From NCBI RefSeq assembly GCF_000956595.1, contig NZ_JYOO01000010.1, positions 1-64,000 of the forward strand: DNA of 64,000 nucleotides, in the 5' to 3' direction. Each line of letters begins with the position of its first letter. Positions within the stretch are counted from its first letter, which is position 1. The DNA comes from Priestia aryabhattai B8W22 (lineage in GTDB: Bacteria > Bacillota > Bacilli > Bacillales > Bacillaceae_H). Of this stretch, positions 54,378-63,168 are shown one piece after another. The translations under genes and the position numbers were made by a program. Below the pieces are notes generated by a model, which was given only the letters and a program-made list of their open reading frames with translations, did not search any database and was not told the DNA's origin.

Positions 54378-55934
54378 ATGAGTGTATTAAACGTAAAAAA
54401 TCTAAGCCATGGTTTTGGTGACCGTGCGATTTTTAACGATGTATCATTTCGATTGTTAAAAGGTGAACACGTCGGCTTAATTGGAGCAAACGGCGAAGGT
54501 AAATCAACATTTATGAACATCATTACAGGCAAGCTAGAACCGGATGCTGGAAAAGTAGAATGGTCCAAAAAAGTGCGCGTTGGCTATTTAGATCAGCACA
54601 CGGCATTAGAGCGCGGGCTTTCTATTCGTGATGTACTAAAAAGTGCTTTTCAATATTTATTTGATTTAGAAGCTCAAATGAATGGCCTCTATGAGAAAAT
54701 GGCGGATGTATCACCAGAAGAACTTGAAAAACTATTAGAAGAAGTCGGTACGCTTCAAGACCTCTTAACAAATAATGACTTTTACATTATCGATGCAAAA
54801 GTCGAAGAAATTGCACGCGGATTAGGATTAGAAGATATCGGCTTAGACCGTGATGTACAGGATTTAAGTGGCGGACAGCGTACAAAAGTATTGCTGGCCA
54901 AATTATTGCTTGAAAAACCAGAAATTCTCTTACTTGATGAGCCTACAAACTACTTGGATGAACAGCATATTGAGTGGCTACGACGCTACTTGCAAGAATA
55001 TGAAAATGCCTTTATTTTAATTTCCCATGATCTTCCATTTTTAAATAGCGTGATCAATTTAATTTATCATATGGAAAACCAAGAGTTAAATCGCTATGTA
55101 GGAGACTACGACGATTTTATGAAAGTATATGAGATGAAAAAGCAGCAGCTTGAAGCAGCTTATAAAAAACAACAGCAAGAAATGGCAGATTTAAAAGATT
55201 TCGTAGCGAGAAACAAAGCACGCGTGTCGACACGAAATATGGCCATGTCTCGTCAAAAAAAGCTCGATAAAATGGAAGTAATTGAACTAGCTCAAGAGCG
55301 TCCAAAACCAGAGTTTAACTTTAAGAGTGCTCGTACTTCAAGCAAATTAATTTTTGAAACATCTGATTTAGTGATTGGATACGAAGAGCCGCTTTCTAAG
55401 CCACTGAATTTAAAAATGGAGCGAGGTCAAAAGATTGCCCTTGTAGGAGCAAATGGAATCGGGAAAACAACTCTTTTAAAAAGTATTTTAGGAGAAATCA
55501 AACCGATTTCAGGCTCTGTAGAAAAAGGCGATTACCAGCATATCGGCTATTTCGAACAAGAAGTCAAATCGGCTAATTACAATACGTGTATTGAAGAAGC
55601 ATGGAATGAGTTTCCTCACTTTACCCAATATGAAATTCGTGCAGCTTTAGCTAAATGCGGCTTAACAACAAAACATATTGAAAGTAAAGTAGAAGTTCTA
55701 AGCGGTGGAGAAAAAGCAAAAGTTCGTCTATGTAAGCTGATTAACAACGAAACCAACATTCTTGTACTGGATGAGCCTACAAACCACTTAGATGTAGATG
55801 CGAAAGATGAATTAAAACGAGCTTTAAAAGAATACAAAGGAAGTATCTTAATTATTTGCCACGAACCTGAATTTTATCAAGATGTGGTCACAGACGTGTG
55901 GAACTGCGAATCTTGGACGACTAAATTATTTTAA
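54378..55934 (+). CDS. yfmM: ABC-F ATPase YfmM
   Basis: A 518-residue soluble protein with two ABC domains (Walker A GANGEGKST and GANGIGKTT; signatures LSGGQRTKV and LSGGEKAKV; Walker B LLLDEPTNYLD and LVLDEPTNHLD) joined by a charged P-site tRNA interaction linker (~245-310, rich in Lys/Gln). It is a ribosome-associated translation factor type; length and sequence match B. subtilis YfmM (518). AAAAGGTG precedes ATG. Confidence 0.9.
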   Translation: MSVLNVKNLSHGFGDRAIFNDVSFRLLKGEHVGLIGANGEGKSTFMNIITGKLEPDAGKVEWSKKVRVGYLDQHTALERGLSIRDVLKSAFQYLFDLEAQMNGLYEKMADVSPEELEKLLEEVGTLQDLLTNNDFYIIDAKVEEIARGLGLEDIGLDRDVQDLSGGQRTKVLLAKLLLEKPEILLLDEPTNYLDEQHIEWLRRYLQEYENAFILISHDLPFLNSVINLIYHMENQELNRYVGDYDDFMKVYEMKKQQLEAAYKKQQQEMADLKDFVARNKARVSTRNMAMSRQKKLDKMEVIELAQERPKPEFNFKSARTSSKLIFETSDLVIGYEEPLSKPLNLKMERGQKIALVGANGIGKTTLLKSILGEIKPISGSVEKGDYQHIGYFEQEVKSANYNTCIEEAWNEFPHFTQYEIRAALAKCGLTTKHIESKVEVLSGGEKAKVRLCKLINNETNILVLDEPTNHLDVDAKDELKRALKEYKGSILIICHEPEFYQDVVTDVWNCESWTTKLF

Positions 55935-56007
55935 AAAAACGGGTTAAAAAAGGCATATCTTTTAGAAAAAGTGGGAATGATAAGATTAAGTTCCCCCCCT
56001 TTGTGTG

Positions 56008-56035
56008 AGTAGCCATTTTTTAAATGGTTACTTTT
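56008..56035 (+). terminator. Terminator of yfmM
   Basis: AGTAGCCATT pairs with AATGGTTACT (one G-U), then T7. Confidence 0.8.
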
Positions 56036-56091
56036 TTTATGTATAGTCCTTTAATAAAATGGCTATATTGTATCTATACTCCCTAAACCCA

Positions 56092-56123
56092 AAAAGGCCG
56101 CTGCAGCGATGCAGCGGTCTTTT
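56092..56123 (-). terminator. Terminator of the secreted-protein/34-residue ORF operon
   Basis: AAAAGGCCGCTGCA/TGCAGCGGTCTTTT with GCGA loop and T5 on the minus side. Confidence 0.85.
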
Positions 56124-56128
56124 CATTG

Positions 56129-56233
56129 TCATGGCTTCATCTGTAGCCAGCTATCAAAATGATGAACAGCTATACTGCTTGGAGGATTTTCAGCTTGACA
56201 CTCCGTAAACAACATACCCAGCTCTTGCATCAT
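56129..56233 (-). CDS. 34-residue ORF translationally coupled to the gene before it
   Basis: MMQELGMLFTECQAEN..., ending DSWLQMKP. Its start overlaps the stop of the secreted-protein gene as ATGA, and AAAGGAG inside that gene sits 8 nt upstream. The stop comes just before a strong terminator. No family is recognised; the coupling geometry argues it is translated. Confidence 0.6.
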   Translation of the reverse strand: MMQELGMLFTECQAENPPSSIAVHHFDSWLQMKP

Positions 56234-57024
56234 CTTTTCTTCTCCTTTAGCAGAAAAGAAATGTATTCTCCTTCATCTGAAGCCATCGTTTCTACCCCTA
56301 TTTCAATCGGAGTGGATAGTACACGTCCCCACTTGCGTTCATTTTCTGTTATTTCAGCAATGCCGTTTTCTTTATCTGCGTGGTTCCGGTACGCCATAAT
56401 TGTGACTTCATCAGCGTACTGAATAATCCACCGCCCCAGCGAACCGGAACCGTTGCTATTTTTGAATGGAACTTCGTCAAACCAAAACGGGATATCTACA
56501 GCAAGCGGCAAGTGTAACTCATGAGACTGTACAGCGGCTTGAGAAATAACATATTGATACTGCAGAATACTTTTCGCGCGATTATTTTCCCAACTTTTAT
56601 ACAAATAAGGCTCTACATCCAAATGAACCCCTGAAAATTGCTGTTGCTCGTCTGCTTCTGCTTGGTAAGCTGTTATCCAATTAAAAAATGCTTCCTGCTC
56701 TTCTATACCAGAAGGCCCTATCCAATAAGGAGCGCCGTCAAGTGCGTAAACACTTATGCCCTGGGCTTGTGCTTGTTGGATAAAATGCCGATATACGGAA
56801 GGTAAAAGATGAGTATCAATTTGTAAATAAACGTTTGTCACCTTTTTTTCTTGAAGCTTTTCGAGGATAGCTTCTTGGTTCAGCATCCATTTCTTTGTAT
56901 CCCACACCCACGTCGACAGCGGTATATTTATCTCTGCATTCACCTTTGATCCACATCCTATTCCTTTCCCCATATTACACAGCCATACAACCACCAGAAA
57001 AATAAGAACGCACTTGCTTTTCAC
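56230..57024 (-). CDS. Secreted TIM-barrel-like protein of unknown function
   Basis: A 264-residue protein with a hydrophobic signal-like N-terminus (residues ~5-24, containing GCGSK, a weak lipobox candidate). The body has WVWDTKKWML, VYLQIDTHLLPSVYRHF, YALDGAPYW, FSGVHLDVEPYLYKSW and EVTIMAYRNHA, which together suggest a (beta/alpha)8 glycoside-hydrolase-like fold with an acidic Asp/Glu pair in LDVEPY. AAGGAGG precedes the ATG. Exact family not recognised. Confidence 0.7.
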   Translation of the reverse strand: MKSKCVLIFLVVVWLCNMGKGIGCGSKVNAEINIPLSTWVWDTKKWMLNQEAILEKLQEKKVTNVYLQIDTHLLPSVYRHFIQQAQAQGISVYALDGAPYWIGPSGIEEQEAFFNWITAYQAEADEQQQFSGVHLDVEPYLYKSWENNRAKSILQYQYVISQAAVQSHELHLPLAVDIPFWFDEVPFKNSNGSGSLGRWIIQYADEVTIMAYRNHADKENGIAEITENERKWGRVLSTPIEIGVETMASDEGEYISFLLKEKKR

Positions 57025-57187
57025 ACTCTTTTTCCTCCTTTATACGAGCCAGAACTCATATAAAGAGAGTCTGACAGCTTGGCACAACTTTATGGTGAAT
57101 TTCCCCCTTAAATCTGTAGCTTTTAGCAAACTCCTCCTTATCAATTTTTTGCAGCTTAATCTCTATACGTTCTATCGGTTGCTTGAT

Positions 57188-58525
57188 TTATTTCTCTATA
57201 TCTTTCTTATTAAATAAATATGCCTGTTTTGGATGGTTTGGCTGATTTGGATATTTCAACTGTAATTGTCCTTTTCGTAATAGCTTTGTTAAATAATTAT
57301 TACGTACTCCATCCGGCGTTCTTTCTAGTAAATAAGCAAACTCTTTAAGCATGAGCGGTTTTTCTTTACATAACTCAAGAATAATATGTTCCATCTGATT
57401 CGGCGAAAGCCGTTTTTTTTCACGAGCCAGCGCTGCAATATCCCATAGCTTCGTATCAATATTCTCTACATTTACCAAATTAGAAGAATTCTCTCCTTGT
57501 TCATTATTATAGGAGTTATGATTATTATTATAGGAGTTAACATCGTTATTGTATAAGTCACTCTCGTTATTATAGTAGTTATCTTCCTTATTCAAGGAAT
57601 TAACATCGTTATTGTATGACTTTAACTCCTCTATTAATTCTTTATTATAGGAGTACTCGTTTTTATTATAGGAGTCTTTTTCGACATCGTTTTCAGGTGT
57701 ATTTTGATATTTTTCGACATCTTTAAAATTATTTCCCGAATCATCTATAGACGTATTATAAGTGTCTTTTTCAGAAGAACTTACCTGTCTTTCTTGAGTG
57801 GACAGAGATAACATGACCACTGTACGATGCATAGAAACATCTTGATCAATAGCCGGCGTTTTATAATGATGCAGGCTCCAATTTTGCTTTACTTTTTTCA
57901 AACCAGAGCCCGAACGTTCACATAGCCCTAGTAAACTAAATAGCTTAACGATATTTGGGTTTCGAAGCTGACTAACGGTATTGCTAAAAACTGAATCTGT
58001 AGGTACTAACAAAAGACCTGGATTAGAAAAAACGTAATGAGAAGGTTGCTTTTCTAAAATAACGCCGCCCTCGCCATTATAATCTGCATGAATAAGCATA
58101 TTAATCAAAACTTCTGTTAAAGAGGAAGCGATTGACGGCTGAGGTTCGCTATTACGAACAATTTCATGAATATGAAAATAAAAATCAAAAATATTTCCTG
58201 ACCACGTCCCGTCTTGAGAGGTAAAGCGCTCTGTCCATTCTTCGTTCCCTTTACTTTCCCGGTATTCTAAAAAGTATTGTGGTAAAACTTCTGTGATAAT
58301 CCGTTCTTCACTGAATAAAAGTAGGCCTGCGAGTGTGACTCCCTCTTTATGGGTATCTCTAACCTTTCCCCAAGCTCCTACTTTGTATAAAAACTCCTTT
58401 GTTTCAAGTGCATTCCAAGGATGAGCTGGTTTTACTTCAGCAAATCGATCCCGGTAGCTTTTGATCGTATCAAAATTTAACTCGTTTAATCCATAGTGCT
58501 CTAGGATGAGATTATCTTGTAACAT
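57188..58525 (-). CDS. HATPase_c_4 (RecG-like/Schlafen-associated) protein with Tyr-Asn-Asn repeat linker
   Basis: A 445-residue protein resembling the C-terminal part of COG2865 regulators: LAGLLLFSEE and YFLEYRES, then an HATPase_c_4 domain (SLTEVLINMLIHADYNGEGG, FSNPGLLLVP, GLCERSGSGLKKVKQ), a low-complexity linker (~270-370) with about ten YNN/YNK units, and a C-terminal winged-helix-like end. The usual N-terminal AlbA_2 domain is missing. ATG 58525 follows AGGAGA. A 63-nt in-frame repeat underlies part of the linker. Role likely regulatory; unproven. Confidence 0.7.
   Translation of the reverse strand: MLQDNLILEHYGLNELNFDTIKSYRDRFAEVKPAHPWNALETKEFLYKVGAWGKVRDTHKEGVTLAGLLLFSEERIITEVLPQYFLEYRESKGNEEWTERFTSQDGTWSGNIFDFYFHIHEIVRNSEPQPSIASSLTEVLINMLIHADYNGEGGVILEKQPSHYVFSNPGLLLVPTDSVFSNTVSQLRNPNIVKLFSLLGLCERSGSGLKKVKQNWSLHHYKTPAIDQDVSMHRTVVMLSLSTQERQVSSSEKDTYNTSIDDSGNNFKDVEKYQNTPENDVEKDSYNKNEYSYNKELIEELKSYNNDVNSLNKEDNYYNNESDLYNNDVNSYNNNHNSYNNEQGENSSNLVNVENIDTKLWDIAALAREKKRLSPNQMEHIILELCKEKPLMLKEFAYLLERTPDGVRNNYLTKLLRKGQLQLKYPNQPNHPKQAYLFNKKDIEK
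57537..57617 (-). repeat. 63-nt period direct repeat in the coding linker
   Basis: TTAACATCGTTATTGTAT occurs at 57537-57554 and 57600-57617, exactly 63 nt (21 codons) apart; TTATAGGAGT recurs four times nearby. The array encodes Asn/Tyr-rich units. Confidence 0.75.
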
Positions 58526-58764
58526 ATTCAACTCTCCTATTATCTTTGTATATTTATTTAACAGCGCGAATATGCTGCTTCTTACCTCTTATTACTCACA
58601 TACTAATTTTATTTATCTAGATGCTATCAGCATTCTAAAGTACTGCGCGTAAATTGTAATGCTGTCGCGCAATCCCTTCTAAATCGATATATACATCTTA
58701 TCTATTCTATCATTTTTTCTTTATTCTCTCCTTCATTTTTCAATCTTCAAAGCAGCCGAGTTTA

Positions 58765-58812
58765 TTGTGTAAAAGCTGTGGATAAACATAAATATCCACA
58801 ACTTTTACACAA
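58765..58812. promoter_or_regulatory. Inverted repeat carrying two divergent DnaA boxes upstream of msrA
   Basis: Twenty-base arms (58765-58784 and 58793-58812) match at 19 of 20 positions around an 8-nt spacer. The inner ends hold TGTGGATAA (perfect DnaA box) and ATATCCACA (one mismatch). It sits 80 nt ahead of msrA. The rest of the 58526-58893 gap is AT-rich with GCGCG-containing motifs (58563-58672) and no gene. Confidence 0.7.
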
Positions 58813-58893
58813 CCTACAAACCCTTTTCTAGCTGTTTCAATATAAATTTGATATAATACCCTTCATAACAACGGAGTAAGTGAGGGATTACGT

Positions 58894-59409
58894 ATGGAAA
58901 AAGCTACATTTGCAGGTGGATGTTTCTGGTGTATGGTTACACCTTTTGAAGAGCTAGAAGGTATTCACGGCATTGTATCAGGATATATGGGGGGAACTGT
59001 GGATAACCCTACTTATGAGCAAGTGAAATCTGGCACAAGCGGTTACTACGAAGTGGTTCAAATCACATTTGATCCTGAAGTGTTTCCCTATAAACGTTTA
59101 TTAGATCTTTATTGGCCGCAAATCGATCCAACAGATGATGGAGGTCAATTCCAAGATCGCGGCTCGCAGTATCGAACAGCAATTTTTTACCATAACGACG
59201 GCCAAAAACAAGCAGCTGAAGAAACAAAGCTAGGGATCGCAGAAAGCGGACGTTTTAAAAAACCAATCGTCACAAGCATTCTTCCTGCCTCTACGTTTTA
59301 TGAAGCCGAGGAGTATCACCAAGATTTCCACAAGAAAAATCCAAAGCACTATAAAGAAGACCGCGCTAAGTCCGGCCGGGATGAATTTATTCAAACGAAT
59401 TGGAAATAA
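58894..59409 (+). CDS. msrA: Peptide methionine sulfoxide reductase MsrA
   Basis: A 171-residue MsrA that repairs methionine-S-sulfoxide. Catalytic GGCFWCM at the N-terminus, EVVQITFDPE, DRGSQYRTAIFYH and the C-terminal FHKKNPKHYK segment are intact. GAGGGA precedes ATG. It stands alone (no msrB fusion). Confidence 0.94.
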   Translation: MEKATFAGGCFWCMVTPFEELEGIHGIVSGYMGGTVDNPTYEQVKSGTSGYYEVVQITFDPEVFPYKRLLDLYWPQIDPTDDGGQFQDRGSQYRTAIFYHNDGQKQAAEETKLGIAESGRFKKPIVTSILPASTFYEAEEYHQDFHKKNPKHYKEDRAKSGRDEFIQTNWK

Positions 59410-59420
59410 TTTTTATGTTC

Positions 59421-59460
59421 AAAACAAAGCCGCATAGCATTTGCTATGCGGCTTTGTTTT
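59421..59460. terminator. Convergent terminator of msrA and the beta-amylase gene
   Basis: A 19-bp perfect stem (AAAACAAAGCCGCATAGCA and complement), among the strongest in the window. Confidence 0.9.
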
Positions 59461-61096
59461 ACCAATTATCCGTATAAGTCGTTGTTGCCGACGGCACGCT
59501 CCAATATTGCTGTGCAGGCTGCCATGCTTTTAACGATCCATCAGCTCTCTTCACGATTGCTTTAAATTGAACACTTTGACTGGCAGGAAAATAAACGGTG
59601 CCTCTCCAATCGGCTGTAGATGAATTGTATGTTAATTTAATTGGATAAATGGACGTATCCCACTTACCTAGCTCAGCTCTGTCTCCAACAATATAAACCG
59701 TTTCTCCTACCGTAGTTGGCGCATTTTTTACTACAACCGTTTGCGCAACTGGTGTAACGCCCAGCGTATTTTTAAATTGCCCCATAAGCGTATCATTGTT
59801 AATGACATCGTAGAAACGAAGCAAAGTAAATCCAGCAAAATTATAGTTAAAGGCCATTTCCGCTGCTTTTTTATATTGATCTTCACTGCCTATAGTCAAA
59901 GCATTTTCCCCGTTTAAAACAATTCCTTTTGCATCCGCAATACCTGCTACTTGGCGTACAAGCGTCTTTGGCATAGAATATTCCGGATAATTTCCGCTGT
60001 CCGTCATTTCTAAGCACGTAAACGTTATATCTAATTTAGCTGTTTTAAACGCGTCCAAAAGCGCATTGTAATCATTATATCCAGCAGGTTTTTCTGCAGC
60101 ATGAGGAATCGTCGGATTATTGTACTGCCAATGAATTCCTGCCACTTTTGCACCGATTGGTACGTTAAAGGTGGCATCAAAAGCCTGATGAGCTAACTGT
60201 CCAATACGTTTTGTGTGATCTTCCAAAGCCCCTTGATACCATGCTAAGAAATCTTTTCCATAAGCTGTTGAATAACCATCTTTTAAGAACTGATAGCCAT
60301 CTGATGGCGGTAAAATTTGCGATGCAGAGGTTAAATTGGTTCCCCATGCCTGATTAACGCCGGCGAGTGAACCGTATTTAGTCAAAGCATATGATTGAAA
60401 CTTGCTTTTGGCGAAGTTCGTATACACTTGAAATTTCCCTCTAGACGGATAGCCGGTTCCGTCTGCTGCTGTATAGGATGGATAACGAATTTCACCTGCA
60501 GGGCCTCCGGATAAATAGATTTTAGCAATCACGTCTTTATAAGGTGCTAACGCTTGCGCAAATGCCGTATAGAGCTCTCCGTATTGTTTAGAAATAACGT
60601 CAGTTGCAAGCGGGCTTAGCGTTTCTTTATTTATCGTACCTGTTTCAGATTTAAAGTAAAGGCTGTCATCACTTTTTAAGTTCCATACCCAAGACGGAAG
60701 CGGAACGTTACAATCATCTCCAACATTACCGCCGCACTGATGAGTAGAAATAATAGGAACGATCTTTATACCTGCATTACGAGCAGCTTGAGCAAAGCGC
60801 TGCGCATAGGAAAAATCAAACTGCTGATCGCCGTTTTTCTCCATATCTCCCCACCAGAAGTCTACTGTCACTGCATAAAATCCATTTTGTTTCGCTTTGC
60901 GTAAATCGTTCTCAAACGCTTCCCATGTTGTATAGTCTGTTACCTTTTTTAAAGGCGCCATTAAGTAGGTTTTGTAACCTGGATTCATTGATTTTCCATC
61001 TACGGCAGCTGCTCCGTTAATTGGATTCAAAATGAAAGCGTTAACAAAAATAATCATTAAAACGAAAGCCAACCCTTTTTTACATAGCTTTTTCAT
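59459..61096 (-). CDS. Secreted beta-amylase with CBM20 starch-binding domain
   Basis: A 545-residue exo-acting GH14 enzyme that releases maltose from starch. Signal peptide (~1-30), (beta/alpha)8 GH14 domain with the catalytic acid in GGPAGEIRYPSY and the base in LNGENAL, motif STHQCGGNVGDDC, then a CBM20 domain (~445-545: TVGETVYIVGDRAELGKWD, WRGTVYFPASQSVQFKAIVK). Length equals the known B. megaterium/B. cereus type. Confidence 0.95.
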   Translation of the reverse strand: MKKLCKKGLAFVLMIIFVNAFILNPINGAAAVDGKSMNPGYKTYLMAPLKKVTDYTTWEAFENDLRKAKQNGFYAVTVDFWWGDMEKNGDQQFDFSYAQRFAQAARNAGIKIVPIISTHQCGGNVGDDCNVPLPSWVWNLKSDDSLYFKSETGTINKETLSPLATDVISKQYGELYTAFAQALAPYKDVIAKIYLSGGPAGEIRYPSYTAADGTGYPSRGKFQVYTNFAKSKFQSYALTKYGSLAGVNQAWGTNLTSASQILPPSDGYQFLKDGYSTAYGKDFLAWYQGALEDHTKRIGQLAHQAFDATFNVPIGAKVAGIHWQYNNPTIPHAAEKPAGYNDYNALLDAFKTAKLDITFTCLEMTDSGNYPEYSMPKTLVRQVAGIADAKGIVLNGENALTIGSEDQYKKAAEMAFNYNFAGFTLLRFYDVINNDTLMGQFKNTLGVTPVAQTVVVKNAPTTVGETVYIVGDRAELGKWDTSIYPIKLTYNSSTADWRGTVYFPASQSVQFKAIVKRADGSLKAWQPAQQYWSVPSATTTYTDNW

Positions 61097-61169
61097 ATCT
61101 TCCCTCCATTTTTCAAAATCACCTATAGGTATTCGGCGGATCCTGGTTTTTTCCTTTTTCTTTTATAAA

Positions 61170-61190
61170 AAAAGACGCCCTGCCAGGACG
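61170..61190 (-). terminator. Terminator of the endonuclease gene
   Basis: A GC-rich 7-bp stem (GACGCCCTG/CAGGACGCC-like with a G-U) followed on the minus strand by T7. Confidence 0.6.
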
Positions 61191-61199
61191 CCTTCTTTA

Positions 61200-62354
61200 T
61201 TAGTTCCAAATCTCGTTTACCCATTCAGGGTGATCAATAAATGGATTGCGGTTATGCTGATAGTCTGAATAAATAATATCATTTCTGCGTCGTTCTCGAT
61301 CATCTACTGGGTCTTGGGCGTTCCATTGAAGAAGCACAGATAATTTCCCATGATAAGGAGCAGTGCCATTATTCACTGCGTTATTAAGTTCTAAGTCAGG
61401 CTCATCACTTACATCGCCTTCATAGCGCACGGCCATATAAAACAGCATACGAGCCACATCACCTTTTACTTCATCTCGAGGTTCCCATGAATCACTGTCA
61501 AAATAATTTCCGAGTGCTTCGCTATGTTCCTTCCCTCCGTTATCAAAATCTAAGTTTCCTCTCGTGCCATTTACAGACACATCGGTTGGACGTAAATGAT
61601 GAAGATCTGTTCCAGGTCCCATAGCTGTTCCAAAATCCCCGTGAGACTTTGCCCAGACGTGCTCACGATTCCAATCGTCCACTCCGCCTCCATTTGTACT
61701 CTTAGCCTGTGAACGCCCCGTGTAGAGCAAAATAACGTTATTTGCGTTAGCTGGATCTTCATCCGTTTTCTTTAAAGCTTCCCATACGGCTGAATAAGAC
61801 AGTTCTGTGTGATGATCAATAATGTTATGAAGCTCTGTCTTTAAGGTATTTCCTGTTTTTCCAGCTGCGGTACGATAATAGTCTTCTACTGGAACGGTTG
61901 GCTCTGTGGGATCTGGCGCCGGATCAGTTCCTCCTGTTTCTGTACTAATAGAAGTAATTGATTTTATTCCTGGGTGTGAAAAATAAGGAGTGAGTGTGCC
62001 CGTAACAGTAAGACTTTTCCCTTTTAACTCTGAGTGACTTTGAAGTCCAAATGTACTTCTCAAATTTGAAGGAATTTGAACGTACACCATCTTGTCTGTA
62101 TTGGTTTCATTTGCACTGTCAGCAAGAGCAAGTGCATAATCGTTTGGGTAATTGCTCGTAATAACTGTAGATGTGCCTGTAGGTTGACCTACTACATATC
62201 CTTTAACAGCTTGTACACTGTTGTTTTGATTTTCAAGAGCTTGTGACACAGATAAAGATGCGGCTGCTTGACTAACAGGAGTTAAGCTCACTGCAAGAGC
62301 AAAAACAAGCAGGGACATTACCCATGTTTTTTTACACAGAGCATATAATCTCAC
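61200..62354 (-). CDS. Secreted endonuclease I-family nuclease with N-terminal OB-fold domain
   Basis: A 384-residue exported nuclease: signal peptide (~1-31), an OB-fold-like domain (~32-140, VKGYVVGQPTG, KGKSLTVTGTLTPYFSHPGI), a Thr/Pro linker (TDPAPDPTEPTVPV), then an endonuclease I domain with DWNREHVWAKSHGDFG, DLHHLRPTD, NLDFDNGG and the C-terminal RNPFIDHPEWVNEIW. The His in NREHVWAKSHG is the expected general base. B. subtilis Bsn (YurI) lacks this N-terminal domain. Confidence 0.87.
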   Translation of the reverse strand: MRLYALCKKTWVMSLLVFALAVSLTPVSQAAASLSVSQALENQNNSVQAVKGYVVGQPTGTSTVITSNYPNDYALALADSANETNTDKMVYVQIPSNLRSTFGLQSHSELKGKSLTVTGTLTPYFSHPGIKSITSISTETGGTDPAPDPTEPTVPVEDYYRTAAGKTGNTLKTELHNIIDHHTELSYSAVWEALKKTDEDPANANNVILLYTGRSQAKSTNGGGVDDWNREHVWAKSHGDFGTAMGPGTDLHHLRPTDVSVNGTRGNLDFDNGGKEHSEALGNYFDSDSWEPRDEVKGDVARMLFYMAVRYEGDVSDEPDLELNNAVNNGTAPYHGKLSVLLQWNAQDPVDDRERRRNDIIYSDYQHNRNPFIDHPEWVNEIWN

Positions 62355-62641
62355 TTTTTTATTCCTCCTAATGATAGGTTTGAAAACTCGTTTCCTTCCA
62401 CCTCTTTATATTATTTTTTCACTGTGAATTCCCTGCCTGTTTTTTGTTAAGTTTTATAGTGAAAAAGATGTGTTCTTCTTTACAGTGCCGGCCACTTTAT
62501 GCGAAGGATTATATTTTTAAAAGTCCACACTGGAAAAAGCATTATGTGTCTTTCTTTATATATGGTATAATCAACCGAATCGTAAAAGAGCTTATACCAT
62601 TTCAGAAAATGAAATGATTTAAATAGAAATGAGGATTGTCT

Positions 62642-63118
62642 ATGCTTAGTTTTGACGAAAAATTAGCTATTATTTCAGCGTTTCCAGAGCTGCATCGAAA
62701 AGATGTATCTTTAGGACGCGTGAATTTTCATTATGAAGAAAGCGTGTACGATAAAACGGTTGTTGTGCATCATCTGCATCCTAACGGAAATGGATTTGTA
62801 TATGCAGGGTTTTTAAAAGGATATGAAACAAATGACAAAGGTCTTGTGAATATCCGTGATTATACTGAAGAAGAGCTTCGCTCAATTATTGAAGCTTCTA
62901 TTGAATCTTTGTCTACCCTTCCTGATACAGCTAGAGAAGAAGCTATTGTAGGGAATGGAAATGAACAGCGCTGGAACGGTCCAGATAATGCAACGCTTTT
63001 ACTTGTTCATGAAGATGACCTGTGGAATATTTATTCTGGCTTGAATTTAGAGGCAGCATTTCTATCTTACGAAGAAGCAGAAGATTATTTGTTTGAAGAA
63101 GGCTTCCGCCGCCTGTAA
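62642..63118 (+). CDS. Conserved Bacillus protein of unknown function
   Basis: A 158-residue soluble acidic protein (start MLSFDEKLAIISAFPEL, internal HHLHPNGNGFVYAGFLKGY, NEQRWNGPDNATLLLVHEDDLWNIYSGLNLEAAFLSYEEAEDYL). ATG 62642 follows GAGG at 7 nt; a TTG two codons before is in frame. No family or function recognised. Flanked by the secreted nuclease gene and the type VII-like locus. Confidence 0.75.
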   Translation: MLSFDEKLAIISAFPELHRKDVSLGRVNFHYEESVYDKTVVVHHLHPNGNGFVYAGFLKGYETNDKGLVNIRDYTEEELRSIIEASIESLSTLPDTAREEAIVGNGNEQRWNGPDNATLLLVHEDDLWNIYSGLNLEAAFLSYEEAEDYLFEEGFRRL

Positions 63119-63134
63119 AGTTACGTCTATACGC

Positions 63135-63168
63135 AAAAACCTCGCTGTTGATTAACAGCGAGGTTTTT
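63135..63168. terminator. Convergent terminator before the essA-like gene
   Basis: A 15-bp perfect stem AAAAACCTCGCTGTT/AACAGCGAGGTTTTT with GATT loop. Confidence 0.9.
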
